From Gammaproteobacteria bacterium (GTDB taxonomy: Bacteria > Pseudomonadota > Gammaproteobacteria > Pseudomonadales > Cellvibrionaceae), in assembly GCA_021151835.1 (NCBI GenBank), contig JAGKWO010000004.1, positions 124,001 through 188,000 of the forward strand: DNA of 64,000 nt. The letters run 5' to 3'. The first letter of the stretch is position 1, and each line of letters starts with the position of its first letter. The notes beneath the pieces were generated by a model, which had not been told where the DNA came from, searched no databases, and worked only from the letters and a program-made list of their open reading frames with translations. A program made the position numbers and the translations under genes. Positions 29,749 to 39,248 of this stretch are shown here, one piece after another.

Positions 29749-30297
29749 ATGATAAGAATTTTTGATTTTATTTTTTCATTCTTCAGTCTGTTAATAGGTT
29801 TTCCTATATTTGTTTTTATTTATGTTTTAGGTTTATTTGATACTGGGTCACCATTATTTTTTCAAGAGCGTGTAGGTAGAAATAAAAAAGCATTTATATT
29901 AATCAAATTTCGTACAATGAAAAAAAACACTGCAAATGTTGCCAGTCATTTAGCTCCTACTAACTCTGTTACTCGAGTAGGAAAATTCCTTAGGAGGACA
30001 AAGCTTGATGAGTTGCCGCAACTATTCAATGTCTTAAAAGGAGATATGAGCCTCGTAGGCCCCAGACCGAATTTATTTAATCAAACTGATCTTATAGCGG
30101 CCAGAGAAAAACTTGGTGTATTCAATGTTAGGCCAGGTATTACAGGTTTAGCCCAGATTAAAAACATTGATATGTCTACGCCTAACTTATTGGCGGAAAC
30201 AGACAAAAAAATGATAGATTCATTGAATTTTAAACTTTATTTAAAATATATTTTGCTTACTATTAAAGGTGGAGGCCAAGGAGATGCCGTCAAATGA
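29749..30297 (+). CDS. Short priming glycosyltransferase (WecA-independent, Bac_transf family)
   Basis: A 182-residue enzyme reduced to the catalytic Bac_transf domain. I start at ATG 29749 ([19 protein letters not shown]), which begins directly with the re-entrant membrane helix; the longer frame from 29668 adds residues inside the lipoprotein gene. Motifs: [45 protein letters not shown] and a C-terminal [10 protein letters not shown] block. It belongs to the small PglC/WbpL-partner type that transfers a phospho-sugar, often an acetamido-deoxy sugar, to undecaprenyl phosphate. It overlaps the next gene. Confidence 0.9.
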   Translation: MIRIFDFIFSFFSLLIGFPIFVFIYVLGLFDTGSPLFFQERVGRNKKAFILIKFRTMKKNTANVASHLAPTNSVTRVGKFLRRTKLDELPQLFNVLKGDMSLVGPRPNLFNQTDLIAAREKLGVFNVRPGITGLAQIKNIDMSTPNLLAETDKKMIDSLNFKLYLKYILLTIKGGGQGDAVK

Positions 30298-31525
30298 AAA
30301 TCGACTAAATTTACCCCTAACATTTGAGAAAAGCACTTTGAATGATCAGTTAGATTACAAGGCCGAAAAATGGCTAGCGGTAGGGTTTATAGCCTTCGTT
30401 TCTTCGTTTATTTGGTCACCATCTCGCGACGGTCTGGAAGTTGTCTATATTTTATTTTTTCTCTTTCCTTTAGGTTATCTTTTTTTTAAAAGAAAAGCTT
30501 ACAAGACTATTAACATAGATTTAAATTTAGTCCTTATATTTATTTTCTGTGTTTATGCAACAATTACAGCATTATGGAATACACCAAAAGATATTTTTTT
30601 TTTACTACTCCAATTATTCCTAATTTCGACCTGGATCACCGGAGCTTTTTGGCTAGTACGTGAAAATAAAATTAATCTGCTAAAACTATTTTCCATTTTA
30701 ATTTTTATTGGATCTATCGCCTCTGTAATAACCATTATCGAGTTTTATGGTATTCGCTCGCAAAGTTTCAATGAAAGATTAACATGCTGGTGCTCTGCCA
30801 AAAATTCCAACTTAATTGGTGGTGTGTACGGTATTTTAGCTTTGATGAGCTATGCATTTCTCATAACCGAAGTCAAACTTATTAACAAGTTGAAATATTT
30901 TACCTTTTTCATACTGTTAGTTATGCCGCTAGCTTTTTCTCAAAGCAGAGCGAGTCTTCTGGCATTTTTGGTATCAATAATTGGTGCACTTTTAATTATT
31001 AGACCTAAGATTTGGATTGTAATTTTTCAATTATTCTTGGCAATCTTGATGGCATTGGTTTCTACCATTCTCTTAAGCCCGACGAAACTGTTAGAATCCA
31101 GGCTAATGTCAGGAGGCGAAAGAGACCTAATATGGAGCGAAATATATAATCAACTATTTGAAAGGTTTTTCTTTGGTATAGGATTAAGTAAAGATACAAA
31201 GACGATAATACCTGGGGTGGATGTTTTTAATCATACACACAACTCTTGGCTCGACACTTTTTATCGCACTGGATTTATCGGTTTTTTATTAATCTCATTA
31301 ATAACCTTTACTATAGTAAAAAAATCGCTGTCACTTAAAAGTATAGAAGGTAAAATTCTGTTTTTATGGATTCTCTTCGGAGTTATTACTTTAACATTTG
31401 ATCATCGTATATTATTTTGGCAGATCGATACAAAGTGGTTTTTTTATTGGATACCTGCACCGCTTATAATAGGCTTATACAAAAAGCATTCATTGTTAGA
31501 AAAAACGAATGTTAAATTGAAATAA
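30269..31525 (+). CDS. Second O-antigen polymerase/ligase-like membrane protein
   Basis: A 418-residue polytopic membrane protein with about eleven helices and the Wzy_C/WaaL loop motif FFGIGLSKDTKTI then FNHTHNSWLDTFYRTG, containing the conserved His-Asn-Ser. The start is uncertain: GTG at 30269 inside the priming transferase gene, or ATG at 30284 with GGAG almost touching it. It converges with the dehydratase gene, whose stop is only 6 bp away, with no terminator between. Its presence beside another Wzy_C protein at 25718 suggests distinct roles for the two. Confidence 0.8.
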   Translation: MEAKEMPSNENRLNLPLTFEKSTLNDQLDYKAEKWLAVGFIAFVSSFIWSPSRDGLEVVYILFFLFPLGYLFFKRKAYKTINIDLNLVLIFIFCVYATITALWNTPKDIFFLLLQLFLISTWITGAFWLVRENKINLLKLFSILIFIGSIASVITIIEFYGIRSQSFNERLTCWCSAKNSNLIGGVYGILALMSYAFLITEVKLINKLKYFTFFILLVMPLAFSQSRASLLAFLVSIIGALLIIRPKIWIVIFQLFLAILMALVSTILLSPTKLLESRLMSGGERDLIWSEIYNQLFERFFFGIGLSKDTKTIIPGVDVFNHTHNSWLDTFYRTGFIGFLLISLITFTIVKKSLSLKSIEGKILFLWILFGVITLTFDHRILFWQIDTKWFFYWIPAPLIIGLYKKHSLLEKTNVKLK

Positions 31526-31531
31526 TTATTT

Positions 31532-33466
31532 TTAGGCAGAAGTTTTGGCGGTATCAATTAATGTTAGCTTTGCAGCTGTGCGCTTCACCCAAATGACATC
31601 CTCCAGTTTTTCCATTGAAGAATAGCCAGCAGGTGCAGCAAGCAAGATATTTTTTAGCAAATCACACCGATATGACTCGCTTGCTTGTTTCAATTCCATG
31701 ATTAATGACTCGGTATCCATCCAAGTCAGGGCGTGCTCTTCGGCCCTCATTATGCGTTCATGTTCAGTCCCGCTTACATTGTCTCCTATTAATAACTCTT
31801 CATATAATTTTTCGCCAGGACGAAGCCCCGAATAACGAATTTCAATATCTCCGTGAGGATGTACTTTATCCTTTATTTCCAAACCAGAAAGGTGAATCAT
31901 TCTACGAGCAAGATCTACTATTTTAATAGGATCGCCCATGTCCAATACAAAAACATCTCCACCTGTTCCCATAGAACCGGCTTGTATAACAAGTTCAGCA
32001 GCCTCAGGAATTGTCATAAAAAAACGGATAATATCTGGATGTGTAACTGTAACTGGTCCGCCCAGTTTTATTTGCTGCCGAAATAAAGGCACAACAGAGC
32101 CAGAGGATCCTAAGACATTCCCAAATCGAACCATTGTGAAGCGTGTCTTATTTTGACGCTGCGCCAAACCTTGAAGTACTAATTCAGCAACACGCTTGGT
32201 AGCACCCATAATATTTGTTGGACGAACAGCTTTATCTGTAGAAATTAAAACAAAGGACTCAACACCAGCTTTAATCGCAGCCTCGGCACAGCGCCATGTG
32301 CCTATAATATTATTATTAACTCCTTCAACAATGTTATGTTCAACCAATGGTACATGTTTATAAGCAGCAGCATGATAAACAGTCTGCACGTCATAAGCAT
32401 GCATACTCATCTGAAGTCGTTGCTCATTTTGCACCGACCCTAACACAGCAATTAGCTCTACTTGGTTTGCAAATTGAGATAATTCTGACCGCAATTCCCT
32501 TTCGATGACATACAGCGCATATTCATTTTGTTCAAAAAGTAATAATGTTTTTGGTGAGTGCTTGATAATTTGACGACTTAACTCACTTCCTATTGAGCCC
32601 CCTGCTCCTGTTACCATCACCGATTTACCTCGAATGCATGCATCTAGCAGTTTAGGATTTGGCTTAACAGGGTCACGGCCCAATAAATCTTCAATTTCTA
32701 CATCCTTGATATTCTCTATTCTTGTTTTCCCACTCAATATGTCAGAAGCTGCAGGTATTGTTTGCACTTCTATTGCATAAGGTTCCAATGTTTTTAAGAT
32801 TTTGGCTTTATTCGCATTATTAGTATTTCCTAGAGCGAGTAAGAATTTTTTTGGAGAATACTGCTGAATCAACAACTGCAAATCGCTTGGTGAAAATACT
32901 TTAACCCCACCAACTGTCGTATTGTGCAAACGGGGATTATCATCAATAAAAGCTTTGACGCCATAAACGGAGACACTTAAAGCCCCCAATAACTGATGTC
33001 CTTTATCTCCTGCACCGTAGATAATTACAGGTATTTTTCCTTCTACATCAATTTGATTCAACATCATTACCAAACTGCGAACAAGCATACGCGGCACGCC
33101 GATGAATATAAGCAGAAGAAGCGTATATATAATCGGAACAGATCGAGGCGTAATTGAATACGTAAAAAAGCTGGAAACAGCTAGAATAAGACCTGATACA
33201 CAAACACAAATGGCAACTGTAATGATCGCTTGAGCGGAAAGATAACGAAGAATGGCCCTGTACATTCCCATACGGACAAAGACCAGAAGGCTTATACCAC
33301 CTGTCATCCCTAACATTAATAATTCGTTTTTTCCTATATTAGGTACTGGTACCCCCAACCTAAGGCAAGAAGCCAAATAAAAAGCAACCAGGATTGATAG
33401 TAAATCATAAGCAATCGTGAGTAGGCGCTTGATATTTCTTGGGGCTTCAAAAAGGCTACGAATCAT
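31532..33466 (-). CDS. wbpM: WbpM-type UDP-N-acetylglucosamine 4,6-dehydratase (CapD/FlaA1 family)
   Basis: A 644-residue inner-membrane enzyme. Four N-terminal helices (about 10-125) are followed by a first Rossmann domain (VIIYGAGDKGHQLL near 145-158) and the catalytic SDR domain (VMVTGAGGSIGSELS near 284-298). The active-site helix reads NIMGATKR, with Met instead of Tyr in the Y-x-x-x-K pair, as is usual for the long WbpM group. It forms the UDP-4-keto-6-deoxy-HexNAc used by the WbpV-like reductase at 28279. It is on the opposite strand from the cassette and divergent from the second wzz. Confidence 0.94.
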   Translation of the reverse strand: MIRSLFEAPRNIKRLLTIAYDLLSILVAFYLASCLRLGVPVPNIGKNELLMLGMTGGISLLVFVRMGMYRAILRYLSAQAIITVAICVCVSGLILAVSSFFTYSITPRSVPIIYTLLLLIFIGVPRMLVRSLVMMLNQIDVEGKIPVIIYGAGDKGHQLLGALSVSVYGVKAFIDDNPRLHNTTVGGVKVFSPSDLQLLIQQYSPKKFLLALGNTNNANKAKILKTLEPYAIEVQTIPAASDILSGKTRIENIKDVEIEDLLGRDPVKPNPKLLDACIRGKSVMVTGAGGSIGSELSRQIIKHSPKTLLLFEQNEYALYVIERELRSELSQFANQVELIAVLGSVQNEQRLQMSMHAYDVQTVYHAAAYKHVPLVEHNIVEGVNNNIIGTWRCAEAAIKAGVESFVLISTDKAVRPTNIMGATKRVAELVLQGLAQRQNKTRFTMVRFGNVLGSSGSVVPLFRQQIKLGGPVTVTHPDIIRFFMTIPEAAELVIQAGSMGTGGDVFVLDMGDPIKIVDLARRMIHLSGLEIKDKVHPHGDIEIRYSGLRPGEKLYEELLIGDNVSGTEHERIMRAEEHALTWMDTESLIMELKQASESYRCDLLKNILLAAPAGYSSMEKLEDVIWVKRTAAKLTLIDTAKTSA

Positions 33467-33642
33467 TACACCTGACTCCTTAACAGATTCGGTTTCTGGC
33501 CGGCAATTTTAACGGATTTTATTGACTAAAACAGAGCTTTTTAGGGATTAATAGCGCGGTTTACAATTTGTTACTCACCATGTCTAATACGCAGCCAGAT
33601 TCGATATGCTTTTGACAAGAACCATATTTAAAGGAGCCTCTC
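33467..33642. promoter_or_regulatory. Divergent promoter region between wbpM and the second wzz
   Basis: A 176-bp non-coding gap separates the two divergent genes, so it must hold both promoters. The clearest signal is AAAGGAG at 33631-33637, six bases before a TTG, which fixes the second wzz start at 33643. No convincing -35/-10 pair was identified on either strand. Confidence 0.5.
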
Positions 33643-35169
33643 TTGAATACCCCACCAAGTTATGAAAAACCACAGACCAACGACGAGATAGATTTGTTAA
33701 AGCTCTTTAAATCTGCCGTAGCCACCTGGAAACACCTATTAATTGCACTAATTATTGTGTCGGCTGTTTTTGGAGCAGTAAAGGCTGCTCAAATCTCACT
33801 GTTAACCCAGGAGATTGCCTACAGCAAACCAATCCGCTTGATGTTCCCTAACGCACACAAATTAGCCTTCCCTAATGGAGCAAAATTTGCCTATAACGAT
33901 ATCGTCTCCCCTGCCGTTGTTAAAATTGCCTATGATCGCAACAGTATCAACGAGTACGGGATTGGTGTTTCTGAGCTGCAGTCAGCTTTGACAGTTACGC
34001 CCTACTCACCACAGTACCCATTCATTATCAAGCGCTACAACATTTTAATGGGAGATAAGCGAGTAGATGCCGATCAGCTAATCGAACTACAGAAACAGAT
34101 GGAACTGGACATCGAGCAGGCAACTTCCGGAGAAGCATTGATAACATTACGTTTAGGCAAGAAAGAGCTGCCAAAAGAAGTCGCCAATAGATTATTAAAT
34201 GATATCCCGTCAATTTGGGCAGACATGGCAATTAAACAAAAAGGCGTTTTGAATATTAACGTCCAATTGGCTTCTGCTAACTCAATAAATAAGGATTTGA
34301 TATTAAATGAGGATCCTATTGTTGCCAGTGACATTATTGGTGAAAAACTCCAAACCTTAAAATTAAACATCATTAAGCTAAGTGATTTTGAGGGCGCGCA
34401 ATCTATTGCAGACCCGGTAACTGGCATGAAAATCCTGGACTTAACCTATGCTGCAGAGGATATGAACAATTATCTATTAGGTGGTCTTGTTGCACCTGTG
34501 CGAGAACTGGGCCTGACGGATTCTGCACAAAGGACTATTTATTATTACCAGGACAGGATCAAACGATTAAATTTGCAATTAACGGCTTTGGATAAGAAAG
34601 CTACCTCGGTGAAAGCTATTTACGATTCATATAACCAAGGTGCAAACAGTAATACCACCGCATCAACGGGTAATAGTACAAGTATTTCCGAGATAAATTC
34701 AGACTTGGTTGACAAATTGTTAAGTTTATCGGGCGATGCCGATAAGCAAAAATACCTTCAAGAACTGCATAAGGATTGGATCAAATTAAGAGAGCAAATT
34801 GCAGATATTGAATTGAACATTCAGGATGCAGAGCAAATCCTTACAGCAGTTAGAAAATCCATCAGTATTCAGAAAACGGAAGAATATAAAACATACCTTG
34901 AATCAACCAAGAAAGAGATGCCTGTCCTGCTGGATAAATTAATAGGTTTCTATCAGGTATCAGAACGTCTTTATGCACAACTTAGTATCGAATCATCAGG
35001 TGTTAAGGATCAATTATATATACCGGTCACAAATGACGTTTTATCAAACCGTGTTCTGATTGATATTAAAGCAACTATTCTTGTCTGGCTTGCGTTTATG
35101 TTTATAACCACAGTAATAGTTGTTCCTGGTGTTATGATTATCAATGCAATGAAATCAAAAACGACATAA
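33643..35169 (+). CDS. wzz: Wzz-type chain-length determinant, second copy (TTG start)
   Basis: A 508-residue polysaccharide co-polymerase of the inner membrane. The TTG start is fixed by AAGGAG six bases upstream. A short cytoplasmic tail (MNTPPSYEKPQTNDEIDLL) leads into a first helix at about 34-54. The periplasmic domain runs to about 475 with coiled-coil segments near 300-340 and 380-430, and a second helix lies at about 477-498, ending in a basic tail (NAMKSKTT). It has no close sequence likeness to the Wzz at 7135, so the two serve separate assembly systems. It stands alone, followed by a strong terminator at 35176. Confidence 0.83.
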   Translation: MNTPPSYEKPQTNDEIDLLKLFKSAVATWKHLLIALIIVSAVFGAVKAAQISLLTQEIAYSKPIRLMFPNAHKLAFPNGAKFAYNDIVSPAVVKIAYDRNSINEYGIGVSELQSALTVTPYSPQYPFIIKRYNILMGDKRVDADQLIELQKQMELDIEQATSGEALITLRLGKKELPKEVANRLLNDIPSIWADMAIKQKGVLNINVQLASANSINKDLILNEDPIVASDIIGEKLQTLKLNIIKLSDFEGAQSIADPVTGMKILDLTYAAEDMNNYLLGGLVAPVRELGLTDSAQRTIYYYQDRIKRLNLQLTALDKKATSVKAIYDSYNQGANSNTTASTGNSTSISEINSDLVDKLLSLSGDADKQKYLQELHKDWIKLREQIADIELNIQDAEQILTAVRKSISIQKTEEYKTYLESTKKEMPVLLDKLIGFYQVSERLYAQLSIESSGVKDQLYIPVTNDVLSNRVLIDIKATILVWLAFMFITTVIVVPGVMIINAMKSKTT

Positions 35170-35175
35170 TTAATA

Positions 35176-35208
35176 ACGCTCCCTCTAAATATAGAGGGAG
35201 CGTTTTTT
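35176..35208 (+). terminator. Rho-independent terminator after the second wzz
   Basis: A perfect 12-bp stem (ACGCTCCCTCTA paired with TAGAGGGAGCGT) with a 4-base AATA loop is followed by a T run to 35208. It lies 7 bp after the wzz stop and is the strongest terminator in the window. Confidence 0.95.
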
Positions 35209-35487
35209 ACCTGATCACCGTGCTTGGACTCATTGCCAGAAATTTTCCCCTGAAAAGTGCTTGATAGTGTGGTCCAACACTAATTACCTCAATTATTTTA
35301 TATAACGGCTAATAAGAATAAATTCGTCGACCTTCCGGTTAAGTTTATGGTGTTATATTTATCCCACAGCTATAAAAGCCACTACGTTCAAACGCGCTGA
35401 TATCGCACTTTATGCAACAAAAACGCAAGGCACAATGGCAGCGTTATTGCTAAAAGTGAGTCAATCCATCAGGCATAATCAATAAAA
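35209..35487. other. Intergenic stretch between two terminators
   Basis: The 279 bp between the wzz terminator and the fadE terminator hold no ORF with a ribosome site. There is an AT-rich segment near 35290-35310 (TATATAAC) and an imperfect palindrome around GTGTGGTCCAACAC at 35267-35280. A small RNA or a promoter is possible but nothing visible proves either. Confidence 0.3.
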
Positions 35488-35512
35488 AAACCCGCTAAAA
35501 AGCGGGTTTTTT
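35488..35512. terminator. Bidirectional terminator downstream of fadE
   Basis: The hairpin AACCCGCT-AAAA-AGCGGGTT has A-rich flank on the left and a T run on the right, so it can act on both strands. It lies 15 bp beyond the fadE stop codon on the minus strand, where it most likely serves fadE. Confidence 0.85.
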
Positions 35513-35527
35513 ACGCATAGATGGCAA

Positions 35528-37945
35528 TCACAGTTTATCAAACGCATCTGTCAACAAGCAGTCAAAGCGGCGCGCATCATATTCAACAATACGGGCTACA
35601 TCATGTGGTTGAATAATATTTTTCGCCGCTGCATCTTTTGCCAGTTCTTCGGTAGTTGAACCGGAAATTTTGCCGGCGTTTTTGGCTTTCAGGAACGCGT
35701 GCCATACCGGGCCCAGTGACAACAGCAATTGGTATGTACTCTCTACGCGGCCTGCTGCGTCTTCCGGATCATGGCTAATGTACAAATATTGCGCCAGCAT
35801 TTGCCGTACCGGATTCTCTTCCATAATCAAATCACCCAATTCGCGAATCAAATTGTCATTGGGCTTATTAACAATTTTTCCCCCCGGCATGGTGAGGAAA
35901 CGAATTAATTTAGCGATCCATTGTTGCGGGAAGTTATCGGCAAAATCGCGCAATGCTTCCTGGGCGATAAAGAGTGCTCGCGTTAATGCGTATTCGGCGT
36001 GAGCATCTTCTGCGCGAGTACGCGGATGTGCCGAGTGGAATTTTAAAATCGAACTGGCAATAAATAGCTGGCTGTGAACATCACCCAAACGCGCCGACAA
36101 CAGTTCACGGCGTTTTAAGTTACCGCCCAAAATGCCCAAGGCAATATCAGACATGGATGCCAACGATGCACTCAACAAATTAATGCGTTGATACCAGCGA
36201 GTGCTGAAATCATCCGCATTGGCAGGCACACTACTAAAACGACCACCGAGGAAACCCAGCAATTTAGTGCGCAACATGTTATTGCAAATATGGCCGAGAT
36301 GGCTGGTGAAAAGCTTGTCGAATCTGCGCAAGCCTTCGCTACCATCTTCCAGTTGCATCGCCTGCATTTCCTCAAACAGGAATGGATGACAACGCATTGC
36401 ACCCTGACCAAAAATCATTAAAGAGCGAGTCAAAATATTTGCGCCCTCCACGGTGATGGCAACCGGAACCGAATGGTAAGAAGCCACCAGAAAATTGCGC
36501 GGGCCTTTTTGGATTGCGCGGCCCCCTACTACGTCCATCGAATGTTCCACCGATTTACGCATCAATTCAGTCGCGTGGTATTTTGCCATTGCAGTCATCA
36601 CCGAAGGCGCACCGGTCTCCAGACCTTTGGTGACAAACTGCCGCATGGCTTCCAGCGCATAACCGCTGGCGGCAATTTCTGCCGTCGCTTCCTGCACCCC
36701 TTCAAACTTGCCGACTTCCGTATTGAACTGACGACGAATGCGCGCGTAAGCACCTACCAGCCGATAGTTCATTTCACCACTGGCGGTGGAAAGCGATGGC
36801 AAAGATACACCGCGACCTGCACCAAGACATTCAATCAGCATGCGCCAGCCTTTACCGGCCATGGCGGCACCACCGATAATCCAATCCAGCGGGATAAATA
36901 CATCGGTACCAAAAATCGGCCCGTTCATGAAGGGTGAGCCAGGGTTGTGGCGTTGACCGATTTCTATACCGGGGTGCTTCGCAGGAATCAGCGCACAGGT
37001 GATGCCGTACTCTTTTTTGGATGGGTCACCCAATAAACCATCCGGATCATAGAGTTTGAACGCGAGGCCAACGACTGTCGCCACCGGTGCCAGGGTAATC
37101 CAGCGCTTGCTGAAAGTCAGTTTCAGGCCGATAACTTCCTGCCCCTCGTAATCACCCTTGCAGACAATACCAGTATCGGGAATAGAACCAGCATCTGAGC
37201 CAGCTTCCGGACCAGTCAAACCGAAACAGGGAATTTCAGTACCGTTTGCCAAACCTGGTAACCAGCGTTGGCGCTGCTCTTCCGTACCGTATTTCACCAG
37301 CAATTCGCCCGGGCCAAGGGAGTTGGGCACCATGGCAGTCACCGCTGCGGTACCGGAACGGCTGGCGATCTTACTCATAATGCGGCTTTGTGCATGGGGG
37401 CTGAAATCCAGACCGCCATACTCTTTGGGGATAATAAGGCCGAAGAATTTCTTATCTTTCAGATACTGCCAGGCCTCAGGCGACAGGTCTTTCAAATCAT
37501 TCTGGATTTTCCATTCATCAAGCAATGAGCACAGCTCACTAACTTCATTATCCAAAAATGATTGTTCCTCGGCAGTGAGTTGCGGCAGGCTGATTTGCGC
37601 AAACTCGTTCCAGTCGGGTTTGCCGCTGAACAATTGTTTTTCCCACCAGGTAGTACCTGCTTCCAGCGCATCGCGCTCGGTGGCGCTGATCGGCGGCATG
37701 GATTTTTTCAGCGCGCCAAAGACCGGTTTGGTCAGCACTGCGCGACGAATGGGCGCAACATTCAGCACGGCCAAAACCAATACCAGCGGCACCAGCAACC
37801 AGGGTGAATAAAGGGCGGGCGTGACCGCACCTAATACCAGCCAGGCAATTAACACAATGGCGGAAGCAGCACCAAGCGCTACTTGCCGATATACCAGCAC
37901 AGCCACGAGGACCCAAATCGCCAGTAAAGAAAGGAGTAACATCAT
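35528..37945 (-). CDS. fadE: Membrane-anchored acyl-CoA dehydrogenase FadE
   Basis: An 805-residue enzyme, close to the 814 of E. coli FadE, catalysing the first FAD-dependent step of fatty-acid beta-oxidation. Two to three hydrophobic helices at the N-terminus (about 1-65) anchor it to the membrane. The acyl-CoA dehydrogenase core runs from about 130 to 540 with GLIIPKEYGG, PCFGLTGPEAGSDAGS (substrate/FAD site), KRWITLAPVA and the C-terminal VVGGRAIQKGPRNF block. A FadE-specific C-terminal extension follows from about 540 to 800. It stands as a single gene with its own terminator. No FadR or PsrA operator was convincingly seen upstream. Confidence 0.96.
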   Translation of the reverse strand: MMLLLSLLAIWVLVAVLVYRQVALGAASAIVLIAWLVLGAVTPALYSPWLLVPLVLVLAVLNVAPIRRAVLTKPVFGALKKSMPPISATERDALEAGTTWWEKQLFSGKPDWNEFAQISLPQLTAEEQSFLDNEVSELCSLLDEWKIQNDLKDLSPEAWQYLKDKKFFGLIIPKEYGGLDFSPHAQSRIMSKIASRSGTAAVTAMVPNSLGPGELLVKYGTEEQRQRWLPGLANGTEIPCFGLTGPEAGSDAGSIPDTGIVCKGDYEGQEVIGLKLTFSKRWITLAPVATVVGLAFKLYDPDGLLGDPSKKEYGITCALIPAKHPGIEIGQRHNPGSPFMNGPIFGTDVFIPLDWIIGGAAMAGKGWRMLIECLGAGRGVSLPSLSTASGEMNYRLVGAYARIRRQFNTEVGKFEGVQEATAEIAASGYALEAMRQFVTKGLETGAPSVMTAMAKYHATELMRKSVEHSMDVVGGRAIQKGPRNFLVASYHSVPVAITVEGANILTRSLMIFGQGAMRCHPFLFEEMQAMQLEDGSEGLRRFDKLFTSHLGHICNNMLRTKLLGFLGGRFSSVPANADDFSTRWYQRINLLSASLASMSDIALGILGGNLKRRELLSARLGDVHSQLFIASSILKFHSAHPRTRAEDAHAEYALTRALFIAQEALRDFADNFPQQWIAKLIRFLTMPGGKIVNKPNDNLIRELGDLIMEENPVRQMLAQYLYISHDPEDAAGRVESTYQLLLSLGPVWHAFLKAKNAGKISGSTTEELAKDAAAKNIIQPHDVARIVEYDARRFDCLLTDAFDKL

Positions 37946-38103
37946 ATTATTTGACCCCTGAAAAGGTATTTGTAGTTGTGAGTTTTCCGGTGCGAACTCT
38001 ACCCTTAACCTTAGACCAATACCGTTAAGTTGGTGATATTTCCTGTATCAGAACGGCGCTTTTCAGCGATTTGGGCACCGGAATCGGGCATTTTTCCAGC
38101 CGA

Positions 38104-39183
38104 TTATTTTGCCGCGTCAATACGTGTAGCCAGCAAAAGTGCTTCCCATTCGCCTACCGCCAATTCGCGGTCATCAATTAATTCAATGCGGCTATCAGAC
38201 AGCTCGAATTCACTATCTATGGGCAGTTGGTTCACACTCAAGACACCCTGCTCCGCATTAAACATAAATACACCCTGATCAGTATTCAGCACCGCTTTGG
38301 CGCGCACCAGTTGCAAACCGCTTAACCAGCCGAAGACTTGATTGAAGCCAAAACGGATTTGAGGTTGGAACATCCAGCCGCAGGAATAAAATCCTTGCCC
38401 GGCATTTTCGCGGCGCAAAAATTCCTGACCTTCGGGCAGGCTAATCGCCGTGTTATATAACTCACGCTGTGGCTGCAAACGAGTGTTACGCTGGCCTGCG
38501 TGATGGTTCGGATGCGCAAGTTGATGCGCAGTGCGCGGATAATCCAGCCACGCCAGTTGCAGTTGCCCCTGATCCACTGCAAAACTCGCCGTTTTTGCTG
38601 GCTCAAAGCGCGCGACCAATTCATCAAACCGGGCGCGGTCCTCCGCTGCTGCCAAATCACTTTTATTAGCCACCAACACATCGGCCACGGCGATTTGATC
38701 ATTAAAATTGGCATTAGTGCGATAGCGCTCATCACTGAGTTTACGTGGGTCGACGAGGGTGATGGTCGCGCGCAAATCCAGTACGGAATCGTAATATTCC
38801 CCGGTGAGCGTATTGATGATTTCTTCGGGATGGCCAAGGCCGGTGGGCTCGATCAAAATGCGGTCTGGTTTGGTTTTGGCAATGAGCATATTCAGGGCCA
38901 TTTTCATCGGCAACCCCGCCACACAACAAATGCAACCGCCCGGTACTTCGCGCACATGGGCATTCACATCTTTTAACAACGCACCATCAATACCGATTTC
39001 CCCGAATTCATTTACCAGTACCGACCAGACTTCGTCAGCGGGTTTAATCGCCAGCAAATGACGAATTGCTGTGGTTTTGCCCACGCCTAAAAAGCCGGTG
39101 ATGATGTTGGTGGGAATTAAGGTGCGCCCGGCAGAAGTGCCGGGCGCGGAGCTGGAAGTAGCAGGGATACGCGGGTGACTCAT
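38104..39183 (-). CDS. COG0523 (G3E) GTPase, CobW-like, without Zur-type site
   Basis: A 359-residue member of the COG0523 metal-insertion GTPases. The P-loop is GFLGVGKTT (about 30-38); the metal-binding motif GCICC lies near 83-87, followed by EPTGLGHPE and the base-recognition motif NKSD near 174-177. A histidine-rich patch (HQLAHPNHHAGQ) near 220-230 may bind a metal. The C-terminal CobW_C-like domain is diverged. These proteins deliver zinc, cobalt or iron to client enzymes; the metal here is not known. The gene is 65 bp downstream of the small exported protein gene and on the same strand. Confidence 0.9.
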   Translation of the reverse strand: MSHPRIPATSSSAPGTSAGRTLIPTNIITGFLGVGKTTAIRHLLAIKPADEVWSVLVNEFGEIGIDGALLKDVNAHVREVPGGCICCVAGLPMKMALNMLIAKTKPDRILIEPTGLGHPEEIINTLTGEYYDSVLDLRATITLVDPRKLSDERYRTNANFNDQIAVADVLVANKSDLAAAEDRARFDELVARFEPAKTASFAVDQGQLQLAWLDYPRTAHQLAHPNHHAGQRNTRLQPQRELYNTAISLPEGQEFLRRENAGQGFYSCGWMFQPQIRFGFNQVFGWLSGLQLVRAKAVLNTDQGVFMFNAEQGVLSVNQLPIDSEFELSDSRIELIDDRELAVGEWEALLLATRIDAAK

Positions 39184-39248
39184 AACGCTGGCCTTGGTAA
39201 TCAGAAGCTACGCATTCTACACAGCCGCTGCCGCCAGCCAAACCCGGA

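Noticed and set aside
35267..35280. FadR-like half sites around GTGTGGTCCAACAC
   Set aside because: It is downstream of fadE, not upstream, and matches the FadR consensus only in one half.
37158..37811. 217-residue plus-strand ORF opposite fadE
   Set aside because: Antisense to conserved FadE motifs; its low-complexity Ser/Pro-rich product is typical of a shadow frame.
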